Positions 31,507 to 38,269 of a stretch of DNA of 38,269 nt are shown here, piece after piece. The DNA comes from Asticcacaulis sp. (GTDB lineage Bacteria; Pseudomonadota; Alphaproteobacteria; Caulobacterales; Caulobacteraceae). The notes beneath the pieces are model-generated. The model ran no database searches, was not told where the DNA came from, and worked only from the letters and a program-made list of their open reading frames with translations. Both the position numbers and the translations under genes were made by a program. Each line of letters opens with the position of its first letter. Position 1 is the stretch's first letter. The DNA is taken from contig NZ_JAIXSV010000007.1 of the NCBI RefSeq assembly GCF_027484505.1, positions 1-38,269 on the forward strand, given 5' to 3'.

Positions 31507-33794
31507 CACACGAAGGACGGCGGGCGGTCAGCCAGCCGCGCCCCGAAGGCCGGGTTGGGCGTGGCGCTCATCAGGAAGCGGAGTTCGCCGCCACGCATCA
31601 GGGTGTCGTGGGCAATCCACGACCGGCTCCACGCCTTACCGTTCAGGCGCACGCCGCTGACATAGACCTTATCCGGCCCGTTACCATCGGCGACGATGCT
31701 CAGATGCCGCCCGTTACCGAGCGCAAGGCGGGCGCGGTTGACCAGAGGCGAGCCGAAGACATAGACGCCGCTGACCGGATCAACCGTGTACAGGCCCAGC
31801 GCGCTCAGTACGTACCAGGCGCTCATCTGGCCGCAATCCTCATTGCCCTCCAGCCCGTTGGGCTCAGCGCGGTACATGGCCTTCATCAGCATCCGCACGC
31901 GCGACTGGGTTTTCGGCAAGGCCCCGGCATAGGCATAGAGATAGGCGACGTGGTGGCTGGGCTCATTGCCGTGCGCGTACTGCCCGACCAGCCCGCTGAT
32001 GTCGTCCAGCGAGCCGTGATCGAGGTCAGACGGGGCATTAAACAGCGCATCCAGCTTGGCCTCAAAGGCCTTCTCGCCGCCGAACATCTGCATATAGCCA
32101 TAGAGGTCGTGCTGATTGAGGAAGGTCGCCTGCCAGCCATTGGTTTCCGTATAGTCGCGCCAGCGCTTCTGATCGTGGCCCAAAGACTGCGGGAAATAGG
32201 GCGTCACCCAGGAACCGTCGGCCTTTTTACCGCGCATGAAGTGAATGTACGAGTCAAAGAGATTGCGATAATTTCTTGAACGTTCACGCAATTTGCGTGC
32301 ATCCTCATGCGCGCCGACCGCTGCCGCCAGCTTGGAGGCGCACCAGTCGCTATAGGCAAATTCAAGCGTGCGCGACACGGATTCATCGACCTTGTCCGCC
32401 GGGATATAGCCCAACTGGCGATAGAGGCCAAAGCCGTGCACATCGTCATCGAAGGCGCGCTTGCGGATCACCTTATAGGCGGCCTTATAGTCTACGCCGG
32501 GCACGCCCTTAACGCAGGCTTCGGCCAGAACGGCGGCGCTGTGGTAACCGATCATGGTGTCGGTTTCGCGCCCCTGAAGCGGCCAGATGGGCGCGCCTGC
32601 CGGGCTTTCCTGCCCCATGCGCGCCAGACCGCCGATCATGCCGGGCAGGCGTGGTCCCTGCGTCAGGGTGTAGAGCGGATGCGCGGCGCGATAGGTGTCC
32701 CACAGGCTGTAGGTCGAATAATTTTCTTCGCCGGGTTTCAGGCTATGCACCTGATTGTCCATGCCGCGATAGCGACGATCGACGTCCGAAAACAGGGTCG
32801 GCGCCAGCAGGCTGTGGTAATGGGCCGTATAGAAGACCTTGCGGTCATTGGGATCGCTGAGGTCCACGCGGATGCGCGACAGTTCGCCCTGCCACGCCAG
32901 ATGCGCCGCCCGCCGCGTGCCTTCAAAATCAAAGCCCGGCTGTTCGGCCTCAAGGTTTCTGAGCGCGCCGTCGATATCGACCGCTGAAATCCCGACCTTG
33001 ACCAGCAGCGGGGCCGCACCCGCATCATCAAAATGCAGGGCGCATTTCAGCTTGCCACCGGCAACCTCCGTACCACTGATCGGGGCGTCGTTCTGATAAA
33101 GTTCGGCCCGGCTGAACGGCCGCGACAGTTTCAGGGCGAAGAAGATCCAGCGCCCACCCGCCCACATGAAGACCTGACGCCCCCCCACCAGCGTGTCATT
33201 GCCAATCAGGCGCAGGCTGGTGTTGTCGAGTTTGGTCGCGGGCGATTTTTCCCACCAGTTGCGCTGCCCGTGGGCCCAGTCGATCAAAAGGTGCCCCGCC
33301 TCGCCTGTCGGAAAGACATAGCGGTGCAGGCCGGTGCGCAAGGTGGCCGTCAGTTCGGCGCGCACGCGGCTGTCGGTCAGGGTGACGGCGTAGTAGCCGG
33401 GGCTGGCCACCTCATCGGCGTAGCGCGAGCGGTAGCTACCTTCGATCTGACCCGGTTCGCCCGGATTGAGCACCACCGGCCCGGTGCGCGGCGTCACCAG
33501 ACAGTCGAGCATGTCCGCGCAGCCCGTCCCCGACAGGTGGGTGTGCGAAAAGCCCATGATCGAGCCGTCCTTGACGTGATAGCCGGAGCAGGAATCCCAT
33601 CCATTATTGCTGGTGTCCGGCGACAACTGCACCATACCGAACGGCAGGGTCGCCCCCGGATAGGTGTGGCCGTGACCGCCCGTGCCGATAAAGGGATCGA
33701 CATGGGCGCACAGGTCGTCTTCAGCGGCCAGAGACTGAACCGGCAGGACGGAGGCCACCGAGGCGGCCCCCAGAAGCGAACGGCGATTGATCAT
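31506..33794 (-). CDS. GH92 exo-alpha-mannosidase
   Basis: A 762-residue GH92 enzyme, which removes alpha-1,2/1,3/1,4-linked mannose with Ca2+ help. Twin-arginine signal MINRRSLLGAASVASVLP. The N-terminal half has the family's opening VDPFIGTGGHGHTYPGATLPFGMVQLSPDT and GFSHTHLSGTGC. The catalytic half contains GNEDCGQMSAWYVLSALGLY (about 650), whose acidic residues are the family hallmark, after barrel sequences such as YSLWDTYRAAHPLYTLTQGP. I chose the ATG at 33794, 15 bases inside the frame, because GGAG lies nine bases upstream and it gives an ideal Tat signal. It is coupled to the unassigned hydrolase at its 3' end and lies 45 bases after GH125. Confidence 0.95.
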   Translation of the reverse strand: MINRRSLLGAASVASVLPVQSLAAEDDLCAHVDPFIGTGGHGHTYPGATLPFGMVQLSPDTSNNGWDSCSGYHVKDGSIMGFSHTHLSGTGCADMLDCLVTPRTGPVVLNPGEPGQIEGSYRSRYADEVASPGYYAVTLTDSRVRAELTATLRTGLHRYVFPTGEAGHLLIDWAHGQRNWWEKSPATKLDNTSLRLIGNDTLVGGRQVFMWAGGRWIFFALKLSRPFSRAELYQNDAPISGTEVAGGKLKCALHFDDAGAAPLLVKVGISAVDIDGALRNLEAEQPGFDFEGTRRAAHLAWQGELSRIRVDLSDPNDRKVFYTAHYHSLLAPTLFSDVDRRYRGMDNQVHSLKPGEENYSTYSLWDTYRAAHPLYTLTQGPRLPGMIGGLARMGQESPAGAPIWPLQGRETDTMIGYHSAAVLAEACVKGVPGVDYKAAYKVIRKRAFDDDVHGFGLYRQLGYIPADKVDESVSRTLEFAYSDWCASKLAAAVGAHEDARKLRERSRNYRNLFDSYIHFMRGKKADGSWVTPYFPQSLGHDQKRWRDYTETNGWQATFLNQHDLYGYMQMFGGEKAFEAKLDALFNAPSDLDHGSLDDISGLVGQYAHGNEPSHHVAYLYAYAGALPKTQSRVRMLMKAMYRAEPNGLEGNEDCGQMSAWYVLSALGLYTVDPVSGVYVFGSPLVNRARLALGNGRHLSIVADGNGPDKVYVSGVRLNGKAWSRSWIAHDTLMRGGELRFLMSATPNPAFGARLADRPPSFV

Positions 33795-33839
33795 CGAAAG
33801 GCACTCCATAGTCGCGGGTTATCGCGGCAAATCACAAGG

Positions 33840-35270
33840 TCACAGAAGGTCGGGGGCGGTCCGCATCAGGGTCAGCACCGTCTCTCCAAACAGGCTGTTG
33901 GCCCAGGCAAACCATGAGCGGGTGAAATGGCTGGCGTCATCCTTATGCACCGACTCATTGACGAAGCCGCGCGGGGCCGAGGCCCGCAAAATCCCCGCAA
34001 GGCAGGCGCGTTGCTCCGCCTTGTCCTGCGTGGTCAGTATCTGCATCATCAGGGCGATGGGCCACACCGTGTCCGGCTCCGAATGCGGGCTGCCGACGCC
34101 GGACAGCACCTTGCCCTCAAAATAATAGGGGTTGCGGCGGCTCAACACCGCGCGGCGGGTGCGCTGATAGAGCGGGTCGTCAATACGACAGGCCCCCAGA
34201 TAGGGCAGGCTGAGCAGGCTCGGCACATTGGCGTCGTCCATGAACAGGCCATTGCCGAAGCCATCGACCTCATAGGCCCACATGTCGCCACCGTCCGACG
34301 TACTGAGGCGACCATAGGCGTTCAGGGCGTCACTGACCTCCTGCGCCAGCGCCAGACAGGACTGTGCAAATGCGGCCCCCAGCCCCGCGGGTTCCGCCAA
34401 TTGCGCCAGTTGCCGCAGGCTCACGACCGCGAAATGATTGGCCGGGATGAGGAAGGGATAGAGGCAGGCATCGTCGGACGGACGGAAGCCGGAATGGATC
34501 AAACCGACCTTGCGCGTCGGGGCCCCATAGCCGCGCGCCAGCGTCTCGGTGGGTTCGGACGCCGTGCGCTGAAAGCGATACGGCCCATTATTCTCTTTGC
34601 GCTGCTGTACGCGGAAGGTATCGACCACCGTGTGCATGGCAGCGCGCCAGGTGTCGTCAAAGGCGCTGACGTCCCCCGTCTGCCGCCAGTAAAGATAGGA
34701 CAGCCGCACCGGATAGCACAGCGAGTCGATTTCCCACTTGCGCTCGGCCACGCCCGGCTTCATGTCGGTAAAGTCGGTCTGCGACCACGACAGGTTGGTG
34801 CGCGCCTTGGGGTCGTGCATATAGGCATTGGCATAGGGGTCGATCAGGATGCAGCGCGATTGCCGATGGATCAGGCCAACAAACAGGCGTTGCAGCGCCT
34901 TGTCCTCCGTCACCAGCGGCAGATAGGGCGTCACCTGCGCCGACGAATCGCGCAGCCAGAGAGCCTTGATATCGCCGGTAATGACGAAGGTGTCGGGCTT
35001 GCCATCCACCTCGCCCAGCTCAACCGTCGTATCGAGCGTGTTCGGGTAGGCGTTTTCAAACAGCCGCGCCAGAGCCGGATTACGGATAGCGCGGCGGGCC
35101 TTGGCGATGGTCGCTTCGACCGCCGCCGAGCGGAAACCACGCTGTTGCGGCGGCAGCCGCAGGCCGGACGCCACCTGAGGCGACATGGGCGGAATCTCGG
35201 CCACAGCGGGCGTCGCCAATGCCGCGAAGCTGGTTGCCCCCAAAGCGGTGAGGAATTGTCTGCGCTGCAT
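33840..35270 (-). CDS. GH125 exo-alpha-1,6-mannosidase
   Basis: A 476-residue GH125 enzyme (formerly DUF1237) specific for terminal alpha-1,6-mannose. The start [25 protein letters not shown] is a twin-arginine signal. Family motifs: [22 protein letters not shown] near 95-118, [31 protein letters not shown], and the C-terminal [20 protein letters not shown] containing the conserved acidic residues. AAAGGA lies eight bases upstream and overlaps the stop of the GH35 gene, which is only five bases away, so the two are translated from one message. Together with GH92 it could trim the mannose core of N-glycans: GH92 takes alpha-1,3 and 1,2 branches, GH125 the alpha-1,6 arm. Confidence 0.95.
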   Translation of the reverse strand: MQRRQFLTALGATSFAALATPAVAEIPPMSPQVASGLRLPPQQRGFRSAAVEATIAKARRAIRNPALARLFENAYPNTLDTTVELGEVDGKPDTFVITGDIKALWLRDSSAQVTPYLPLVTEDKALQRLFVGLIHRQSRCILIDPYANAYMHDPKARTNLSWSQTDFTDMKPGVAERKWEIDSLCYPVRLSYLYWRQTGDVSAFDDTWRAAMHTVVDTFRVQQRKENNGPYRFQRTASEPTETLARGYGAPTRKVGLIHSGFRPSDDACLYPFLIPANHFAVVSLRQLAQLAEPAGLGAAFAQSCLALAQEVSDALNAYGRLSTSDGGDMWAYEVDGFGNGLFMDDANVPSLLSLPYLGACRIDDPLYQRTRRAVLSRRNPYYFEGKVLSGVGSPHSEPDTVWPIALMMQILTTQDKAEQRACLAGILRASAPRGFVNESVHKDDASHFTRSWFAWANSLFGETVLTLMRTAPDLL

Positions 35271-35275
35271 CGCCC

Positions 35276-37117
35276 CTATCCTTTTACCAGACCCGGCAGG
35301 TCCCAGATCTGCGATCCCGAACCGGCCAGCGAGCGTTCGCCCTGATCGTGGAGATCAAGCACCACCACCTCATTGACACCGATCTTAAGATAGGGGGCCG
35401 GGACGAAGACAGCGCGCTGCGGCCCGACAGACCAGTAGCGGCCCAGATTGTGCCCGTTGACCCAGACATAGCCCTTACCCCAGCCCCGCAGGTCCAGGAA
35501 GGTGAAGCCCGCTTCGGAGGTTTCAAACGTGCCACGATAGAAGGCCGGGCCTTCGACGCGCTGACGTTTGAAGCGCAAGGCGCTCAGATCATCGAGAGGT
35601 ATGCCCTGATGCGCCCAGCCGGTGAGGGTCTTACCGTTTAGGGTGACCGGCCCGATCAGGCCTTTCTGGTCCTTGCCGATCTGGTCACCATAGTTGATGT
35701 GGCCCATGGCGTCGATGAGCAACTCAAGCGTTTCACCGGCCTTAAGCGACACCTCAATCTCTGTCTCTTTCAGACGGCGATCCAGCGTCCCGACGCGCGC
35801 CTGTCCGGCGCTGACGAGGGCGTAGTCGCGCACCTCAGCCGCTTTCAGATGGCCCGAAAGCGCGGTCTTGGCGGTGTGCCTGTAGAGCATCAAGCCATGG
35901 GGCAGGCCGATCTGCTCAAAGGTTTTCAGCTGGGGATGACTGACGCTTTTTGGGTAAAGCTGCGACAGCGGGGCCGTTTCGCGCAAGGTAAAGCGTTCAA
36001 TTTTGAGGGCCTTTTCCGGCGTCGGCAGAGGGGTGAAGCGCTCCGGCGGCAGGTAGCGACGGAACAGCTCCCGCGCCGCCTCGTATTTCGGCGTGACGCG
36101 CCCGGCCTCATCAAGCATGGCGTCGTAATCATAGCTCGAAATATCCGGCTGATAGCCGTGAGTTTTATGGAAATTGGCCCCGGCGTCAAAGGCAAACGAG
36201 GTGCCACCGTGCAGCATGTAGAAGGAGAAGCTGATGCGGTTATCGAGCATCCATTTCAAGCTTTCCATCAAAGGCGGGATTTCCATATTGGAGTGCATCT
36301 CACCGAAATGGTCGAACCAGCCGCCCCACAGTTCGGTACACATGCGCGGGCCCTTGGTCTTGAACTTGGCATAGCGCGCAAATTCACCCTCCGCCTTATC
36401 ATAGGTGCCAAAATTGATGCCGTTGAACAGCTCCGGCAAGGCGCCGTTTTCAATGACCGCCGCCCCATCGACCGTATAGAGCTGACCGCTGAATCCGGCG
36501 GCACGCACCTGATCGCGGACGGCGCGCATATAGTTGAGGTCGTTGCCATAGGAGCCGTATTCGTTTTCAACCTGCGTCATCAGAATCGGGCCGCCCTTGT
36601 CGATCTCAAGGTGCGCCACCTCCTGACCCAGCCGCTTCAGCCACTGCCCCGCCGGCCCCATATAGCGCGGGTCGAGCGAACGCGGGCGGATGTCCGGGTC
36701 ATTGAGAAACCACGCCGGATAGCCGCCATTATCCCATTCCGCACAGGCATAGGGGCCGGGCCGCAACAGGACATGCAGCCCCTCCTCCTGCGCCATCTTC
36801 ACCCAAGCGGCAACATCGAGATTGCCGCTGAAATCATAGACACCCGGCTTTTTCTCGTGCGCGCTCCAGAAGGTGTAGGTCGAAAGCGTGTTCAGCCCCA
36901 GTGCCTTCAGCTTGCGCAGACGGTCGCGCCATAGCTCGCGCGGGATGCGCGGATAGTGCATCTCACCCGCCATCAGGTGCAGAGGCTGCCCATCCAGCAG
37001 GAACTGGTCGTCCTTTATCGTAAAGCGCGACGGGGCCGCGCTGGCGTCACCGGCTGAAAAACCGAGCGTCACTGCCGAGGCGGCCAGCCCGCCGAGAATC
37101 TGTCTGCGATCAATCAT
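35276..37117 (-). CDS. GH35 beta-galactosidase
   Basis: A 613-residue GH35 enzyme that hydrolyses terminal beta-galactose. Tat signal [23 protein letters not shown]. The catalytic barrel has [39 protein letters not shown], the acid/base Glu in [10 protein letters not shown] (about 186) and the nucleophile Glu in [13 protein letters not shown] (about 262). C-terminal jelly-roll domains hold [18 protein letters not shown] and end [10 protein letters not shown] chose the ATG at 37117, ten bases after AAAGGA, rather than 37126, which is one base from it and gives a poorer signal. Nineteen bases separate it from GH3. GH35 enzymes in such loci often remove Lewis-a type beta-1,3-galactose. Confidence 0.95.
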   Translation of the reverse strand: MIDRRQILGGLAASAVTLGFSAGDASAAPSRFTIKDDQFLLDGQPLHLMAGEMHYPRIPRELWRDRLRKLKALGLNTLSTYTFWSAHEKKPGVYDFSGNLDVAAWVKMAQEEGLHVLLRPGPYACAEWDNGGYPAWFLNDPDIRPRSLDPRYMGPAGQWLKRLGQEVAHLEIDKGGPILMTQVENEYGSYGNDLNYMRAVRDQVRAAGFSGQLYTVDGAAVIENGALPELFNGINFGTYDKAEGEFARYAKFKTKGPRMCTELWGGWFDHFGEMHSNMEIPPLMESLKWMLDNRISFSFYMLHGGTSFAFDAGANFHKTHGYQPDISSYDYDAMLDEAGRVTPKYEAARELFRRYLPPERFTPLPTPEKALKIERFTLRETAPLSQLYPKSVSHPQLKTFEQIGLPHGLMLYRHTAKTALSGHLKAAEVRDYALVSAGQARVGTLDRRLKETEIEVSLKAGETLELLIDAMGHINYGDQIGKDQKGLIGPVTLNGKTLTGWAHQGIPLDDLSALRFKRQRVEGPAFYRGTFETSEAGFTFLDLRGWGKGYVWVNGHNLGRYWSVGPQRAVFVPAPYLKIGVNEVVVLDLHDQGERSLAGSGSQIWDLPGLVKG

Positions 37118-37135
37118 GAGCGTCATATCCTTTGG

Positions 37136-38269
37136 TTATTTCGGTAGCGGCATCTGGCCGGTGATCGAGAAATCGGCGTTGAGGGTCGGGGCAAAGCCGG
37201 GCTGACCCCCACCGACCGACAGGCTGTAGGCCCCGGCCCGGATGGCGCGATCCCCCTCAAGCGTGACCGTGCTCAGGTCGCGCGGGTCAATGGTCATGAC
37301 GACCGTCCGGCTTTCACCCGCCTTGAGGCTGACGCGCGAGAAGGCCGCCAGTGAGGCATTGAGACCGAAGGCATCGGGCCGTTTGACATAAAGCTGCACC
37401 ACCTCATCACCCGAGCGTTGCCCGCTGTTGCGCACGCGCACGCTGACGCGCAGCGGCTGACCCGCCGTCAATGTGGACGTATCGAGTTTCAGATCGCTAT
37501 AGCTAAACTGCGTGTAGGACAGGCCGTGGCCGAACGGATAGAGCGGCTTGCCCTTGAAATAGCGATAGGTGCGCCCTTCCATGCGGTAGTCGATAAACGG
37601 CGGCAAATCCTGCACCGAACGGTAGAATGTCACGGGCAGGCGTCCGGAGGGGCTGGACTCGCCGGTCAGGGTGCGGGCAATGGCCGTGCCCCCCGCCTCG
37701 CCCGGATACCAGGCGGCCACCACGGCATCGGCGTGGGCATCGGCCCAGTTGAGCGCCACCGCTGAACCAGACATCAGCACCACGACCAACGGCTTACCCG
37801 TCGCCTTGACCGCCTTCAGCAGGTCCTCCTGCGTGCGCGGCAGGCCGAGGTCAGTGCGATCCCCGCGGTCAAAGCCCGGCACCAGAATTTGAAGTTCTTC
37901 GCCTTCGATGTCGGGCGAAAGGCCGACAAAGGCGACAATGGCGTCGGCGGCCTGCGCGGCCTTGACCGCCTCGTCGATCTGCGGCTGCGCCGGGGCGATC
38001 CATTGCAGGCGCACGCCCCAGTCGCCGCCTACATGGCGGTAATCAAGGCGCAGACGGCGCGCGGCGGCGCTGTCGAAGGTCAGTTCGGTTTCCAGCGACT
38101 TGCCGTCGCCCGTATCGACGATGACGGGCTGGTCATCGAGATAGAGGCGCACCTCATCGTGCTGGTTGCTCTCGCAGGACCAGCAGCGATCCACAAAGAC
38201 CTTAAGGCGATAGGTGCCTGCTGCCGGGGGCACGATCTGACCGCTCCAGCGGATGCTGTAAGGCCCGTC
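37136..38269 (-). CDS. GH3 beta-glycosidase with PA14 domain, C-terminal part (cut by window edge)
   Basis: The 3' 377 codons of a GH3 enzyme; the N-terminal catalytic barrel with the nucleophile Asp lies beyond 38269. At the window edge the PA14 domain is visible (DGPYSIRWSGQIVPPAAGTY, then VRLYLDDQPVIVD). Then comes the (alpha/beta) sandwich domain, with VGLSPDIEGEELQI containing the acid/base Glu and GFDRGDRTDLGLPRTQEDLL, followed by VVLMSGSAVALNWA, AAWYPGEAGG, YPFGHGLSYTQF and a fibronectin-III-like end. The EGEEL and GFxRGDRTxLxLP pattern is typical of the beta-xylosidase/beta-glucosidase subgroup with PA14. In this locus a beta-1,2-xylosidase acting on plant N-glycans is a plausible role (inference). 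Confidence 0.93.
   Translation of the reverse strand, partial: DGPYSIRWSGQIVPPAAGTYRLKVFVDRCWSCESNQHDEVRLYLDDQPVIVDTGDGKSLETELTFDSAAARRLRLDYRHVGGDWGVRLQWIAPAQPQIDEAVKAAQAADAIVAFVGLSPDIEGEELQILVPGFDRGDRTDLGLPRTQEDLLKAVKATGKPLVVVLMSGSAVALNWADAHADAVVAAWYPGEAGGTAIARTLTGESSPSGRLPVTFYRSVQDLPPFIDYRMEGRTYRYFKGKPLYPFGHGLSYTQFSYSDLKLDTSTLTAGQPLRVSVRVRNSGQRSGDEVVQLYVKRPDAFGLNASLAAFSRVSLKAGESRTVVMTIDPRDLSTVTLEGDRAIRAGAYSLSVGGGQPGFAPTLNADFSITGQMPLPK

Noticed and set aside
1-38269. CRISPR arrays, tRNA/rRNA genes, integrase, insertion sequence or prophage
   Set aside because: Read on both strands; no repeat-spacer series, tRNA cloverleaf, transposase or phage protein was recognised.

Overview
The window looks like chromosomal DNA of a stalked or prosthecate alphaproteobacterium of the Caulobacteraceae. 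An Asticcacaulis-like genome is my best guess. The basis is GC content near 60% by eye (not counted), the FecI-FecR-TonB receptor logic, many exported glycoside hydrolases with twin-arginine signals, and a NarL/CHASE3 signalling island. No rRNA, tRNA, CRISPR array, transposase or phage gene was seen.

Layout. 14-3576 (minus): a YffB/ArsC-fold protein, then the ATPase and fused double permease of a NitT/TauT-type ABC importer with no binding protein in the window. The permease start codon sits directly after a strong leader hairpin. 3938-10724 (plus): an ECF sigma factor, its FecR anti-sigma, a 1003-residue TonB-dependent transducer, an alpha/beta-hydrolase esterase and a pectinesterase. This reads as a surface-signalling and uptake unit for a pectin-like substrate, ending at a clear terminator. 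10799-11323 is AT-rich and has no convincing gene. 11324-13412 (minus): an NTF2-like exported protein, a DUF2490 outer-membrane protein and an unknown protein, with a terminator and a palindromic repeat lying between them. 13574-17732 (plus): a NarL-type kinase/regulator pair, a CHASE3-HAMP-PAS hybrid-free kinase and a single-domain receiver. 17736-19957 (minus): KdpE and a KdpD lacking its N-terminal half, without kdpFABC. 20187-21131 (minus): a Bax-inhibitor-1/YccA membrane protein and a 57-residue charged protein. 21371-23390 (plus): a zinc-ribbon protein, a TerC/Alx protein and a bacterial voltage-gated sodium channel, all overlapping. 23391-23837: a probable gene remnant.

23838-38269 is the most interesting part. 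It is a glycan-degradation locus with GH84 (beta-N-acetylglucosaminidase), a GntR/UTRA regulator, GH29 (alpha-fucosidase), a 756-residue protein with glycosidase-like architecture that I cannot assign to a family, GH92 and GH125 (alpha-mannosidases), GH35 (beta-galactosidase) and the C-terminal part of a PA14-containing GH3 that runs off the right edge. Together these specificities match the sugars of complex N-glycans, especially plant ones (Gal, Fuc, Xyl, Man, GlcNAc). The logic resembles the nix cluster described in Xanthomonas campestris. Four of the enzymes carry twin-arginine signal sequences, so much of the breakdown probably happens in the periplasm.

Two non-coding signals also stand out. 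One is an approximately 67-bp palindromic repeat found twice between operon genes, with a compensatory base change in its stem. The other is a nested leader structure that covers the Shine-Dalgarno sequence of the ABC permease.
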